Shown one piece after another: positions 49,562 to 59,337 of a stretch of DNA of 64,000 nucleotides. A model generated the notes under the pieces. That model was not told the origin of the DNA. It did no database searches and saw only the letters and a program-made list of their open reading frames with translations. The stretch's first letter is position 1, and each line of letters opens with the position of its first letter. The stretch is from Adhaeribacter_A terreus (GTDB lineage: Bacteria; Bacteroidota; Bacteroidia; Cytophagales; Hymenobacteraceae), in NCBI RefSeq assembly GCF_042657365.1, contig NZ_JBHSKT010000010.1, positions 82,402 through 146,401 of the forward strand, read 5' to 3'. Made by a program: the position numbers and the translations under genes.

Positions 49562-51787
49562 TTACTTCTTCTTAGTTTTCGCCGGCGCAGCTTTTTTAGC
49601 CGGGCTGCTGAAACCACGTTTCTGCATCAGGGCCTCCACTTTCGGGTCGCGGCCACGAAAATTGCGGTACGCTTCGGCAGGATCTATGGTGTTGCCAACC
49701 GAGAAAATGTTCTGACTTAATTTCTGGGCTACGGTTTTATCGTAAGGGCCGCTGGCTTCGGTAAAGGCGCCGTAAGCATCAGCCGTCAGCACATCCGACC
49801 ACAGATAGCTGTAATAACCTGCCGAGTAACCATCACCGGAAAATACGTGGCCGAATTGCGGCGTGCGGTGGCGCATTACAATTTCATTTGGCATACCAAG
49901 CGCGGTTAACGTTTCGCGCTCGAATTTATCCGGATCTATTTTCTGGGCGCCCGCCAGGTGCAGTTTCATATCGATTAAAGCGCTGGCCAGGTATTCGGTC
50001 GTTTCGAAGCCTTCGTTAAACGTGCTGGCTTTCTCAATGCGGTCAACCAGGCTTTGCGGAATTGGTTTGCCGGTCTGGTAATGCAGCGCGTATTTGTTCA
50101 GCACTTCCGGCGTAGAAAGCCAATGTTCCAAAAGCTGCGACGGAAATTCCACGTAATCGCGCACCACCGAGGTTCCGGCTAAAGACGGGTAGGTAACGTT
50201 GGAGGAAAGTCCGTGCAGCGCGTGACCAAATTCGTGGAAAAGCGTAGAAGCATCGTCCCAGGAAATCAGTACCGGTTCGCCGGGTTTGCCTTTCACGAAG
50301 TTGGAGTTGTTCGATACAATGGTGGTAACTTCGCCGTCCATGCGCTGCTGCGCGCGGTAATCGTTCATCCAGGCGCCGGAGCGTTTGCCTTCGCGGGCGT
50401 ATGCATCGAAATACCACAAACCAATGTGTTTGCCACTGGTTTTATCTTTCACTTCCCACACGCGCACATCTGGGTGGTAAACCGGCACGTTGCTTACCGG
50501 CGTAAAGCTGAAATTAAAAAGCTCACCCGCTACCCAGAACATGCCTTCGCGCAGGTTTTCCAGTTGCAGGTATTGCTTTACTTCGTTCTGATCGAGGTCG
50601 TATTTGGCTTTGCGTACTTTTTCGGCGTAATACCGGTAATCCCACGGCTCGATCTTAATATTCTGGCCTTCTTTTTTCGCCAATGCCTGCATATCAGCCA
50701 CTTCTTCTTTTACGCGGGCAATCGCAGGTTTCCAGACAGCTTCCATCAGTTCCACCGCGCGTTCCGGGGTTTTAGCCATCGTATTTTCCAGGCGCCAGTG
50801 GGCGTGCGTTTCGTAGCCTAACAGTTTCGCTCTTTCAGCACGCAATTGCAGGATTTCGGTAATAATAGCGTTGTTGTCGGTAGTGCCGCCGTTGTCGCCG
50901 CGGTTCACGAACATGCGCCACACTTTTTCGCGCAAGGCCCGGTTATCCGAGTAAGTCAGGAATGGATCTACGGAAGAACGCGTGTTGGTAATTACCCATT
51001 TGCCGGCCATTTGCTTGGAAGCCGCCGCGTTAGCCGCCGCATCTTTCAGCGATTGTGGTAAACCAGCCAAATCACTTTCTTTTTCAATCACCACCATACC
51101 ATTCATTTCATCGGCCAAAAGATTCTGGCTGAATTTGGTGTACAGGTTGGCCAGTTGCTGGTTCAGTTCCGATAAACGGGTTTTCTGCGTAGCATCCAGT
51201 TTCGCGCCGGCGCGCACAAAATTGGTGTAGGTTTTCCAGGTCAGGCGCTGCTGCTCGGGCGTAAGTTTTACTTTTTCCGGCGAATTATATACCGTTTCTA
51301 TGCGTTGGAAAAGCTTCGAATTCTGGGTGATCTGGTCGGAAAAAGCAGCCAGTTTCGGCGCCATTTCCCGTTCCACTTCCTGGAACTCTTTATTGTTCAT
51401 ATTCGAGCTCCAGATGCCGTAAATATTGATCACGCGGTCTAAAGCCTGTCCGGTACGTTCCATGGCGGCGATCGTGTTTTCAAAAGTAGCCGGGGTAGGA
51501 TCGTTGGCAATTTTACCGATCTCCGTCAGGTTTTCGGCCATGGCGGTTTCCAGCGCCGGTTTTATATCCGCAACTTTTACCTTATCAAAAGGTGGAACGC
51601 CGCCGTAAGGTCCGCTCCATTTTTCCAGCAGCGGGTTCGGCGCAGCCGCTTCCGGATCGGTTACAACCGTGGTTTGCGTTGTAGTGGTGGTTTTCGTTTT
51701 AGGAGTATTCACGCAGTTAGTTAACGTTAATAAGCTGAACGTGCCGGCCAGAGCCAGCCCGCTGTAAGGCATCACGAAATTTCGCAT
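49562..51787 (-). CDS. dcp: M3-family peptidyl-dipeptidase (Dcp-like) lipoprotein
   Basis: Zinc metallopeptidase releasing dipeptides from peptide C-termini or cleaving short oligopeptides. It has 741 residues. The zinc motif HEFGHALHG begins at H518; the distal Glu is expected in NEGFETTEYLAS. MRNFVMPYSGLALAGTFSLLTLTNC is a lipoprotein signal with Cys25, so the enzyme is exported, unlike cytoplasmic E. coli Dcp. A Thr/Val-rich linker and NPLLEKWSGPYGGVPPFD precede the M3 N-terminal helical domain. The C-terminus is basic (KKAAPAKTKKK). A 30-bp-motif match sits in the coding region at 51270-51299. Confidence 0.92.
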   Translation of the reverse strand: MRNFVMPYSGLALAGTFSLLTLTNCVNTPKTKTTTTTQTTVVTDPEAAAPNPLLEKWSGPYGGVPPFDKVKVADIKPALETAMAENLTEIGKIANDPTPATFENTIAAMERTGQALDRVINIYGIWSSNMNNKEFQEVEREMAPKLAAFSDQITQNSKLFQRIETVYNSPEKVKLTPEQQRLTWKTYTNFVRAGAKLDATQKTRLSELNQQLANLYTKFSQNLLADEMNGMVVIEKESDLAGLPQSLKDAAANAAASKQMAGKWVITNTRSSVDPFLTYSDNRALREKVWRMFVNRGDNGGTTDNNAIITEILQLRAERAKLLGYETHAHWRLENTMAKTPERAVELMEAVWKPAIARVKEEVADMQALAKKEGQNIKIEPWDYRYYAEKVRKAKYDLDQNEVKQYLQLENLREGMFWVAGELFNFSFTPVSNVPVYHPDVRVWEVKDKTSGKHIGLWYFDAYAREGKRSGAWMNDYRAQQRMDGEVTTIVSNNSNFVKGKPGEPVLISWDDASTLFHEFGHALHGLSSNVTYPSLAGTSVVRDYVEFPSQLLEHWLSTPEVLNKYALHYQTGKPIPQSLVDRIEKASTFNEGFETTEYLASALIDMKLHLAGAQKIDPDKFERETLTALGMPNEIVMRHRTPQFGHVFSGDGYSAGYYSYLWSDVLTADAYGAFTEASGPYDKTVAQKLSQNIFSVGNTIDPAEAYRNFRGRDPKVEALMQKRGFSSPAKKAAPAKTKKK

Positions 51788-52099
51788 AAAGGGTTTTCCT
51801 TTGGTTTAAGTTTTAATTTCAAAAGATTGAAAGTCTGCTTATACAGGAAGGTTTTTCAAAAAGACTACTTCAAAAACAGATCGCCTGTAAGGGTATAAAT
51901 ATCATGAATTAAGGTATAGCAAGCAACCTTGAAATTGCACGAATATTCACTTCTATGCGCCGGGCAGCAAAATTTAGCGACCTGGGTTTAGTGCATCCAA
52001 TTTTTTTGATAAACAAACGTTTGCATAAACAACTGCTTAAAATGTAACTCTAAACAGATTTTTAAGTAGGAAACCAAATACGAAACTCTCCAAACATAC
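51788..52099. other. Divergent spacer before the seven-gene island
   Basis: 312 bases between dcp and the island's first gene. The left half is AT-rich; no ORF or repeat copy was seen. The island promoter should lie in the last 100 bases, but I see no clean TAnnTTTG box. Confidence 0.5.
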
Positions 52100-53440
52100 A
52101 TGCGAAGCAATTCCCAATTGTTTTTCCCGCTCCTGTTGGCTTTCCTGTTGCTGCAGACTTCCTGCTTTACCCGCCAGGACCGCCACGCCGAAAACACTTC
52201 CACTGAAGCCACCGAAACGGTGCCGAAAACCACGGAAAAAGTGCCTGCAAGCAAACCAACTTCCACTTCAGAAAAGCAAATTACCAGCATTCCCAAAGTG
52301 AACGTATTCCTGGAAGTTTCCGGTGGTATGGTAGGTTTTATGCCGAAAGGCGGCGCGGCCAGCCAAGCTACCAATTTTCAGAAAAGCGTGGCCGGTTTGC
52401 TTACCGAAGTGAATTACAATAAAGCTGTTCAAAGCAAAGATTTCTATTTCATCAGAGAAAAAAACGGTACCTCGCAGCTGCAAAAAAGTACGTATAATGA
52501 AGTTCTGAAAACCGTAAGCGCCGGCATTTCCAATCCCGCTTTAGGCACCGAATTACCGGAAATGCTGGAGCAAATTTTAAAAGAATCGGGCAAAAGCCAG
52601 GCAGTTTCCGTTATCGTTTCTGATTTCATTTATGGCCCTTCCGATAAAACTAAATTCAACATTATTCCCCAACTTATTCGCGGCGCATTAAACGAAGCCC
52701 AAAACAAAGATCTGGTCGTTTCAGTGTTTGCTGATCAGTCTGCTTTTACCGGTTCGTTTCATCCGGCGGTAAAACAACCGGTGGCCAAACGCGAATTGAA
52801 AGGTACAAAAATGCCGTACTACGTTTGGGTAATCGGCCCGCAAGAAGAAGTTATTTTATTCAACCAGAAAGTATTTAAAAACCTGCCGGAGCAACAAGCG
52901 CATTTCGGTTTCAATTACCCCGAACCTGCTTTCGAAGCGCTTACCAAACTAAAGCCTTCCGGAAACGTGTATTGCTCTGAACGCAAGCCTAGCGGCGGTT
53001 GCAAATCGGTAACCATTAATCCTCAGAAAGATACGCCGGTAGAATTTGAGATTGGAGTGAATTTAAGTTCACTTCCAACTCCTTTGCAAAACGCCGATTT
53101 TCTGAAAAAGAACCTGCAACTGAACGGCAAAGGATTTTCTGGCACAATTATTTCGGTAAAGCAGGCAAATGCCAAAGACCCGGCCCAGGAAAAATATTCG
53201 CACCTGGTCCGCGTGCGCATTACCCAGGCCATCGCCAAATCCGGACAGCTCACTCTAACGCTTCCCGATAACCAGGGCGACTGGGTGAACCAATGGACCA
53301 CGCAGAACGACAATAACCCGGTTGCCCATCCCGGTAAAACGTTCAAGCTGAAAGAAGTGCTGGCCGGTGTGCAAAGCCTTTACTCAGAGCAACGCAACGT
53401 ATTCTCGATCTCTCTAAACTTTATAAAAGCAAATGATTAA
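52100..53440 (+). CDS. VWA-like lipoprotein, first gene of the tubulin/actin/MotAB island
   Basis: A 446-residue lipoprotein (LLLQTSC lipobox, Cys22) of the cell envelope. A Thr/Glu/Lys-rich linker (about 28-60) leads into a Rossmann-like domain with KVNVFLEVSGGMVGFM, where a VWA MIDAS DxSxS would be. Ordinary residues E-V-S-G-G stand there, so metal binding is doubtful. VSVIVSDFIYGP is the second strand of the same fold (near 174-185). After about 300 comes a second beta-rich domain (EFEIGVNLSSLPTP and VRVRITQAIAKSGQLTLTLP). The gene overlaps the next by eight bases. It may be the envelope-facing sensor or anchor of the island. Two 30-bp-motif matches lie inside it. Confidence 0.72.
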   Translation: MRSNSQLFFPLLLAFLLLQTSCFTRQDRHAENTSTEATETVPKTTEKVPASKPTSTSEKQITSIPKVNVFLEVSGGMVGFMPKGGAASQATNFQKSVAGLLTEVNYNKAVQSKDFYFIREKNGTSQLQKSTYNEVLKTVSAGISNPALGTELPEMLEQILKESGKSQAVSVIVSDFIYGPSDKTKFNIIPQLIRGALNEAQNKDLVVSVFADQSAFTGSFHPAVKQPVAKRELKGTKMPYYVWVIGPQEEVILFNQKVFKNLPEQQAHFGFNYPEPAFEALTKLKPSGNVYCSERKPSGGCKSVTINPQKDTPVEFEIGVNLSSLPTPLQNADFLKKNLQLNGKGFSGTIISVKQANAKDPAQEKYSHLVRVRITQAIAKSGQLTLTLPDNQGDWVNQWTTQNDNNPVAHPGKTFKLKEVLAGVQSLYSEQRNVFSISLNFIKAND

Positions 53441-53840
53441 GTTCTTTTCCGGTCTCTACGAATGGCTGCTCGGCAGTCCGCAACCGCCCCAGGAAACGCT
53501 GGTTTACCGCGACGTAATTTTTCCGAACTCTGGTCTTTTTATGCTGGGCTGTTCGCTGGTAATGGTGCTGGTTTACTACTATGTGCTGAACCGCGCCCTG
53601 AACACCGGCTTTTACCGCACCAGTCACTGGGTAATTATCCTGTTCCTGAACGCCGTAATTATTGGCCTCATGACCGCCTTTTACGCGAACCGCGAAGGCG
53701 TGGAAGCACATTCCTACATTTCCTGGCTGGCCATGCTGAATGCGGTCTACAGCATCGGGGCCTTCGTAATTTTCTCGCTTTTATTTAAAGGAAAATCAAC
53801 TTTCGCATACACTACGCCGGTAAAATGGCCTAACAAATAA
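53433..53840 (+). CDS. Small three-helix membrane protein of the island
   Basis: A 135-residue inner-membrane protein I do not recognise. It has three hydrophobic helices at about 30-52 (LFMLGCSLVMVLVYYYVL), 64-82 (WVIILFLNAVIIGLMTAFY) and 93-114 (WLAMLNAVYSIGAFVIFSLLF). The short N-terminus (MIKFFSGLYEWLLGSPQPPQE) is amphipathic. It overlaps the lipoprotein gene by eight bases and precedes the tubulin-like gene by five, so all three are surely coexpressed. The likely role is a membrane scaffold linking the lipoprotein to cytoplasmic parts (inference only). Confidence 0.75.
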   Translation: MIKFFSGLYEWLLGSPQPPQETLVYRDVIFPNSGLFMLGCSLVMVLVYYYVLNRALNTGFYRTSHWVIILFLNAVIIGLMTAFYANREGVEAHSYISWLAMLNAVYSIGAFVIFSLLFKGKSTFAYTTPVKWPNK

Positions 53841-53845
53841 AAATC

Positions 53846-55306
53846 ATGGCAAAGCTATTTCTATTCGGGATCGGCGGCACCGGTTCCCGCGTTATCCGCG
53901 CCTTTACCATGCTCATGGCAGCAGGCGTAAAAATCCAGAACTGCGATAAAATTGTACCCATCATCATCGATCCGGATTCGCAGAACGGCGATATGAACCG
54001 CACCGTGGAACTGCTTAAAACCTACAAGCGCATCCACAACCATTTGGGCAATCGTCCGGAAGGTTTCTTCCACAAAGATATTGCTACGTTAGCGAGCGTA
54101 GCCGGAAGAACCGACGGCAACATTCCGGATAGTTTTGTGTACAATTTCAGCGGCAAAAACAAAAGCTTCCGCGAGTTCATTAACTACACCCAGCTAAGCG
54201 TAGACAGCAAAGCCATGGTAGATCTGTTGTTCACGGAAGAGAACCTGAGCAATAGCCTCGACGTTGGTTTCCGAGGCAGCCCTAACGTGGGTAGCGTGGT
54301 GCTAAACGACGTGATGAATTCCGATATGATCCGGTATTTTGCCACGAATTTCCAGCAAGGCGACCGGGTGTTTTTCATCAGCTCCATTTTCGGTGGAACG
54401 GGCGCTGCCGGTTTTCCATTATTACTGAAAAATTTCCGCGACCCGAATTCCGGCCTGCCAAATTCCGGTTACTTAAATCACGCCTTAATGGGAGCGATTA
54501 CGGTTTTACCTTATTTTTCGCTGGAACAACCCGCTGCCGACGGCAACCCGGAAACCAAAGATTACATCGATTCCAACTCCTTTATAACCAAGACCAAAGA
54601 CGCGCTTTCGTATTACCAAAATAATCTACAAAGCCTTAATGCGCTGTATTACATAGGCGATACACCGGAAAAACCGCTGGAAAATCACCCCGGCCGTGCC
54701 GCCCAGCAAAACGAAGCGCATTTGATCGAGCTGCTCAGCGCCTTAGCCATTATCGATTTCATGGATTACTCGCCTGACCAGCTGCAAGGCGAAATGCATT
54801 TCCACGAATACGGCCTGAAGGAAGATGCGAAAGATATTCATTTCACCCACCTCGGCACCGAAAGCAAAGAGAAGATCGCCAAAGACCTGATCCGTTTCAA
54901 CTACTTCGATCACTACATTACCGAGCACGCGCCGCAGGATTCTGATGCGCCATATTTTAAAGCCACAAACCTAGGCAGCGCCATGCGCAACGAACCAATT
55001 TTTAAAGAACTGCAGCAGTTTTTACGCTCGCCGCAATACGGTTTTCACGCCTGGCTGCAGGAGCTCCGCCAGAACAAACGCGCCTTCGAAGCCATCAATC
55101 CGGATGAAAAAGATTTCAATCGCATGGTAGCCGACAAAACGATTGAAACGAGCTTCTTCGATACCGGCCTGAAACCGAAAACCATCCTGAAAGAGATTGG
55201 TAACCTCAACATCAAAGAAACCGAACCGGATACTTTCAAACGGGTAATCAAGATTATGGAAGGTGCCACCAAAAATATGGTTGAGGAAAAGCTGAAGTAT
55301 CAGTAG
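53846..55306 (+). CDS. Tubulin/FtsZ-fold NTPase-like protein
   Basis: A 486-residue cytoplasmic protein. It opens with KLFLFGIGGTGSRVIRAFTML (residues 3-23), a Rossmann nucleotide loop of the tubulin type. SSIFGGTGAAGFPLLL near 179-194 matches the tubulin/FtsZ phosphate-binding signature GGTG(T/S)G. The spacing to the signature is larger than in FtsZ, as in the uncharacterised bacterial 'tubulin-like' (Tubulin_2) proteins. The remaining 290 residues are mostly helical. The typical FtsZ C-terminal tail is absent, so this is not the division protein. Polymerisation is unproven. It lies in the same operon as an actin-fold protein, a rare pairing. Confidence 0.75.
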   Translation: MAKLFLFGIGGTGSRVIRAFTMLMAAGVKIQNCDKIVPIIIDPDSQNGDMNRTVELLKTYKRIHNHLGNRPEGFFHKDIATLASVAGRTDGNIPDSFVYNFSGKNKSFREFINYTQLSVDSKAMVDLLFTEENLSNSLDVGFRGSPNVGSVVLNDVMNSDMIRYFATNFQQGDRVFFISSIFGGTGAAGFPLLLKNFRDPNSGLPNSGYLNHALMGAITVLPYFSLEQPAADGNPETKDYIDSNSFITKTKDALSYYQNNLQSLNALYYIGDTPEKPLENHPGRAAQQNEAHLIELLSALAIIDFMDYSPDQLQGEMHFHEYGLKEDAKDIHFTHLGTESKEKIAKDLIRFNYFDHYITEHAPQDSDAPYFKATNLGSAMRNEPIFKELQQFLRSPQYGFHAWLQELRQNKRAFEAINPDEKDFNRMVADKTIETSFFDTGLKPKTILKEIGNLNIKETEPDTFKRVIKIMEGATKNMVEEKLKYQ

Positions 55307-55313
55307 TTGGGAA

Positions 55314-55428
55314 CCCACCCCTAACCCCTCCGAGGAGGGGAATTGATAACGTGCTATATTGGAATAAAGAATTTATTTCCAACTCAAATTATCCGATAAT
55401 TCCCCTCCTCGGAGGGTTTAGGGGTGGG
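55314..55428. repeat. 31-bp inverted repeat between tubulin-like and actin-like genes
   Basis: CCCACCCCTAACCCCTCCGA and GGAGGGGAATT at 55314-55344 are nearly exactly complementary to 55398-55428 (one mismatch). A large stem with a 53-base loop would form in the operon mRNA and may separate expression of the two halves. Confidence 0.75.
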
Positions 55429-55440
55429 TTTACATTATTG

Positions 55441-55470
55441 AGAAACGCTATACTTTTCAGCCCAAAAAGT
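55441..55470 (+). repeat. 30-bp bipartite repeat copy, first of a pair before the actin-like gene
   Basis: It begins AGAAACGCTATACTTTTCAG and ends CCAAAAAGT. Confidence 0.75.
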
Positions 55471-55497
55471 CTGAAACCTGCGAACAGAAAGCAGCCC

Positions 55498-55527
55498 GAA
55501 AACGGTATGCTTTCAACTAAAAAAACT
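55498..55527 (+). repeat. 30-bp bipartite repeat copy, second of a pair before the actin-like gene
   Basis: It begins GAAAACGGTATGCTTTC and ends AAAAAAACT (ACT variant). Confidence 0.7.
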
Positions 55528-55553
55528 AAAAATCACCCAAAGTAATCTCAAGT

Positions 55554-55590
55554 CCTCCCCTGTTTTTATGGGAGGATTTAGGTGGGGTAA
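55554..55590 (+). promoter_or_regulatory. G/C-run hairpin just upstream of the actin-like gene
   Basis: CCTCCCCTGTTTTTATGGGAGG forms a hairpin and is followed by ATTTAGGTGGGGTAAAA, 13 bases before the ATG at 55603. Almost the same block precedes the gene at 59471, so it may be a shared 5' leader element. Confidence 0.5.
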
Positions 55591-55602
55591 AACGATACAA
55601 TT

Positions 55603-58600
55603 ATGCCAAAAGTACTTCGTCTTCATCAGTTAGGGTTAAACGTGGAAGGCTGGCAGCAAACCAACCAGCTTACCAGCACCGAGATCAAAGATATTCCGGA
55701 TGGCGCCGGCGCGAAAGCTACCAAGCTCAGCACCTCCATTCCCACGCCTTTTGCGCGCATGCACCTCTTCGAAACTGCTTTCGATTTTGTGGCACGCGAA
55801 AAAAATCTGCAACCCAATACGGTGTACCACAAAATGGTGTCGCAGTTCTGGGATCTGTGGGAATTCCTTTTCAACCACGATATGTACATGCAGGCCGGCC
55901 AGCGCATTTTGGTGCGCCGCTGGAACAAGGAAAAGGAAATTGCGCAGATGCAGGCCAACCCCGGAAGCAAACTTCTCGGCGATACGCTGCAACTTTTTGC
56001 TTCCTCCGATAACCGTTTCCGCGACTTCTCTGACCTGTACTTTTTCTACTTCGAGAGCACCAATGCGCACGGCGAAAAACAGCAGCAATTACTGGGCGGA
56101 ACTTCTCCGTTTACCCTGCTTTTTGTGTCGCCGAAAGTGCAGGCGCTGAACATTGAAAGGCTGCAAAGTAAAGGCAAATATTTCGATAACCAGTTCGTGC
56201 CGCTGGAAGAACGCGACACCGCTTTCCGCGATTTTGTGTACGAACTTTTTACTGCTTTTTCTGATTTTCCGGTGCGCTATCCGGCCGTTTACCACGTGCT
56301 GGACCAGAACCGCCTGAACATGATCGCGATGAACGGCGGCAGCACCCGCGATGCTGTGCTGAATAAATACCACAGCCTCCGCGACCACGAAGGAAACCCG
56401 GTTAGCGCCGCGCATTTCCCGTTCCTGATCCAGGGCCAGCAAACCTCCGATACCATCGACAGCGACCTGTTCATCAGACCAAGCCGCCAGATTTCGGAGC
56501 GTTTGCCCATCGTGCTGAAGCCGAAACTGAAGCTTGTAGGCCAGACCAAATACCTGAATAAATTCCTCTGGGAAGACAAAACCGGCGACGAAGTGCCGTA
56601 CGCCGATGCGCGGGTTCTGGACGAAAGAACCCTGCCCGGAAAAGGCGTGCGTTACCCGTACCTCACCATCAACGATTTCCTGGAAGAAACCCTGATCGAA
56701 CTGCCCTACGAAATAAACCAGGAACGCTTCTTCTGCGGCAACGTAACCTACCAGCCCGGCGCGGAGAAAAACTTCTCGTATCTGCTACCCGTTACCAGCC
56801 GCTACCTGGAATATTTCACCGAAAAAGACCTCGCCGATCAGCTCACGTTTTTCATAGACATCAACCACGTAAAAGTGAGTCTGAAAATTCCGGTTTCCAA
56901 CGGCACGGTTATCGAGTTCGAACGGAAATATTACACCTCGCCGCAAAACCCGAAAGACCAGAACGGTATGGAAATTCCGGAAAAAGGCAAGATCGAAAAA
57001 GCGGAAATTGGCATCGGAATTTTTCCGTTTTACAAACTCATCGACCAGCCACAATACAACGATTTTTACAAAGTCATGCTCATCGACGAAGAAATTCAGC
57101 CGGGCATGCTTACCAAACAATATCACCTGAAATTCTTCGCCGGAAACCATGCGCTTACATCGGAAGGTGGAACCATGCGCGCCACCGTAACCGAGCGTTC
57201 GGTGAAAAGCGAACTGACCGCTGGCAGCAAATATTATGAAATTGAAGGCACGCATTTCGATTTCGCGGAAGTTTCCTGCCCGGGCAAATTCAGTGGCAAA
57301 GGCTTGTTCGTGCCCCGCTACCAGGAAATTCACCGGGGCACCAAAAGCTTTACTTTCGCCGTCGATTTTGGTACCACCAACACCTACATTGCCTATACCG
57401 ATTCGCCGCACCAGGAACCAAAACCGTTCTCCATTTCGGCCAAAGACCTGCAACTGGTCATGCTTTCCAAGCCAGGCTCCGAACCGGGTTTAACTGATTA
57501 CCAGCGTTTTGTGCAGAAAGGTTTTGGCAAACTGAACGCCGCCGAAGCCCTGACCAAACGCGAATTCCTGCCGGCCATTATCAACGATGGCAGCTCGCCG
57601 TACCAGTTCCCAACAAGAACTGCGACTTGTGAAGCGCCGGGTTTCGTGAACCAGCCAACGTCCATTTTCGGCAACATCAACATCGGCTTCACCATGAACA
57701 CCGATGCCGATGCCTACGAACATTACCACACCGATCTGAAATGGTCGGAAACCCTGCATGCGGCCGGTCAGCGCCGAATTCACGCTTATTTTCAGGAACT
57801 GATGTTGCTTCTGAAAAACAAAGCAGCGCTGAATGGCGGCGTGATCGAGAACACCAAAGTGGTATGGTTTGCGCCGCTCAGTTTCAATTCTTTCTCCCGC
57901 AATCTGTTCCAGAATGAATGGGATGAAGCGTACCAGAAAGTGTTCAAAAACAACCGCAATACCATTTGCATCACCGAATCGGTAGCGCCATATTATTATC
58001 TCATGCAGAAAGGTACCGTGGTACCGAGCCGCGAAGAAGGACTGGTGAACATCGACATTGGCGGCGGTACGACGGACGTACTTTTATATGCGAACCAAAG
58101 ACCAGCCTACAGCTTCTCGTACCGCTTTGCCGGCGACGATCTGTGGGGCGATGGCTTTGCGATGGTGCGCGGCGGCAAAGACAACGGCCTGATGCTTTAC
58201 GGCCGCGACCAGATCATGAACATGCCGCTTTCCGGTAACCAGTTCGAATACAAAAAATACCTGCAAAGCGCCCTGAACAACACCAGTTTCGGTTCTTCCG
58301 ATGTGGTAAGTTTAATGTTCAACTACGACGAAGTATTCAGCTATAGCAAAATATTGCAGCAAGCCCGCCCGATGCGCTTGATGTTCTACCTGCACTACGG
58401 CGCCATTATTTACCAGCTGGCCCAGACCATAAAAGCATCTGGCCTGAATGTGCCCCGCTACATCTGTTTCTCCGGCCGCGGAAGTTTGTACATCAAGATC
58501 CTGGCCGCCGGCGCGAACCTGAGCGGCATCGAAAAACTGACCAAACTGATCCTGCAAAAAGTAACCGGACAAGAAACGCCGGGCAATTTCAAGATCGTGT

Positions 58601-59055
58601 TGGTAGACCACCCGAAACAAACCACGGCCAACGGCGGCGTGCTTTCCGTTAACGACGAAAGCTCCGCCAACCAACCCGAGATCCCGATCATCACACCACT
58701 CGGAACGCCGGATGACAGCGCCAGTTTAAAAGGCATCAAGAAAGGAACGCTCACTTCGGAAATTAAAAACCAGGTGCTGGAAAACGTAAAAGCCTGCATC
58801 GAACTTTTATTACTGGACGACGACATAACTCCAATGATGAAAGACCTCGGAATTGAGTTCGATACTGAAACCGTAACGCCATTCCTGCGCGAGCAAATGG
58901 CCGACAGTTTATCCATAGGCCTGAACCACCTCGACAAGCAACTGCCCGACCAGGAAATGCTCCACGAAACGCTGTTCTTCCTGCCGTTCAAGCAGGCGCT
59001 TTATGCCCTTTCCAAAGAGTTGTATAGCCGGAGAAGTGTAAGGGAAACGGCGTGA
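55603..59055 (+). CDS. Large actin/Hsp70-fold ATPase of unknown function
   Basis: A 1150-residue cytoplasmic protein. The first about 580 residues match nothing I recognise; they are rich in beta and aromatic residues. The actin/Hsp70-type ATPase follows: phosphate-1 loop FAVDFGTTNTYIAY (about 584-597), phosphate-2 IDIGGGTTDVLLY (about 815-827) and the adenosine-loop region ICFSGRGSLYIKIL (about 953-966). The C-terminal 150 residues are helical. It is longer than DnaK or actin and reminiscent of SrfB-like proteins in length and layout (weak). With a tubulin-like protein and a MotAB-like channel in the same operon, it may use ATP to assemble or gate the complex. Confidence 0.75.
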   Translation: MPKVLRLHQLGLNVEGWQQTNQLTSTEIKDIPDGAGAKATKLSTSIPTPFARMHLFETAFDFVAREKNLQPNTVYHKMVSQFWDLWEFLFNHDMYMQAGQRILVRRWNKEKEIAQMQANPGSKLLGDTLQLFASSDNRFRDFSDLYFFYFESTNAHGEKQQQLLGGTSPFTLLFVSPKVQALNIERLQSKGKYFDNQFVPLEERDTAFRDFVYELFTAFSDFPVRYPAVYHVLDQNRLNMIAMNGGSTRDAVLNKYHSLRDHEGNPVSAAHFPFLIQGQQTSDTIDSDLFIRPSRQISERLPIVLKPKLKLVGQTKYLNKFLWEDKTGDEVPYADARVLDERTLPGKGVRYPYLTINDFLEETLIELPYEINQERFFCGNVTYQPGAEKNFSYLLPVTSRYLEYFTEKDLADQLTFFIDINHVKVSLKIPVSNGTVIEFERKYYTSPQNPKDQNGMEIPEKGKIEKAEIGIGIFPFYKLIDQPQYNDFYKVMLIDEEIQPGMLTKQYHLKFFAGNHALTSEGGTMRATVTERSVKSELTAGSKYYEIEGTHFDFAEVSCPGKFSGKGLFVPRYQEIHRGTKSFTFAVDFGTTNTYIAYTDSPHQEPKPFSISAKDLQLVMLSKPGSEPGLTDYQRFVQKGFGKLNAAEALTKREFLPAIINDGSSPYQFPTRTATCEAPGFVNQPTSIFGNINIGFTMNTDADAYEHYHTDLKWSETLHAAGQRRIHAYFQELMLLLKNKAALNGGVIENTKVVWFAPLSFNSFSRNLFQNEWDEAYQKVFKNNRNTICITESVAPYYYLMQKGTVVPSREEGLVNIDIGGGTTDVLLYANQRPAYSFSYRFAGDDLWGDGFAMVRGGKDNGLMLYGRDQIMNMPLSGNQFEYKKYLQSALNNTSFGSSDVVSLMFNYDEVFSYSKILQQARPMRLMFYLHYGAIIYQLAQTIKASGLNVPRYICFSGRGSLYIKILAAGANLSGIEKLTKLILQKVTGQETPGNFKIVLVDHPKQTTANGGVLSVNDESSANQPEIPIITPLGTPDDSASLKGIKKGTLTSEIKNQVLENVKACIELLLLDDDITPMMKDLGIEFDTETVTPFLREQMADSLSIGLNHLDKQLPDQEMLHETLFFLPFKQALYALSKELYSRRSVRETA

Positions 59056-59166
59056 CCCCACCCAACCTTCCCCTAAATAAGGGGAGGGCTTTTACTGCAG
59101 TGCTGTTCGCAATTTGTCATCCTGAACGAAGTGAAGGACCTCGTCGGCGAGTAGCAGAAACGTTAA

Positions 59167-59196
59167 AAAAATGGTAGGGTTTAAAGCTGAAAAAGT
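59167..59196 (+). repeat. 30-bp bipartite repeat copy
   Basis: It begins AAAAATGGTAGGGTTT (T for C in the core) and ends GAAAAAGT. Confidence 0.65.
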
Positions 59197-59234
59197 AATT
59201 GGGAATGTTTTTTCCGGATCAGATAAATTATTCG

Positions 59235-59330
59235 TCATCTCGACGCCAAGAGAGATCTCAAAGGGCTGGTAGGAAAGCCAGAATAAAAGCTACTACCAAC
59301 TGAATGAGATTCCTCCTGGCGTCGGGATGA
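59235..59330. repeat. 96-bp inverted-ended element, copy 2
   Basis: It begins TCATCTCGACGCCAAGAGAG and ends CTCCTGGCGTCGGGATGA, which pair with each other. The centre AGCCAGAATAAAAGCTACTA matches copy 1 at 21951-22046. Confidence 0.7.
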
Positions 59331-59337
59331 CCGAATA

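Noticed and set aside
53846..55306. Cell-division FtsZ
   Set aside because: The nucleotide signature lies far later than in FtsZ, the C-terminal division-protein tail is absent, and no dcw genes adjoin.
55351..55545. A 64-codon frame between the tubulin-like and actin-like genes
   Set aside because: It lies wholly in repeats (the inverted repeat and two 30-bp copies).
55588..55614. A shortened 30-bp repeat across the actin-like gene start
   Set aside because: TAAAACGATA and AAAAGT are present, but four bases too close together.
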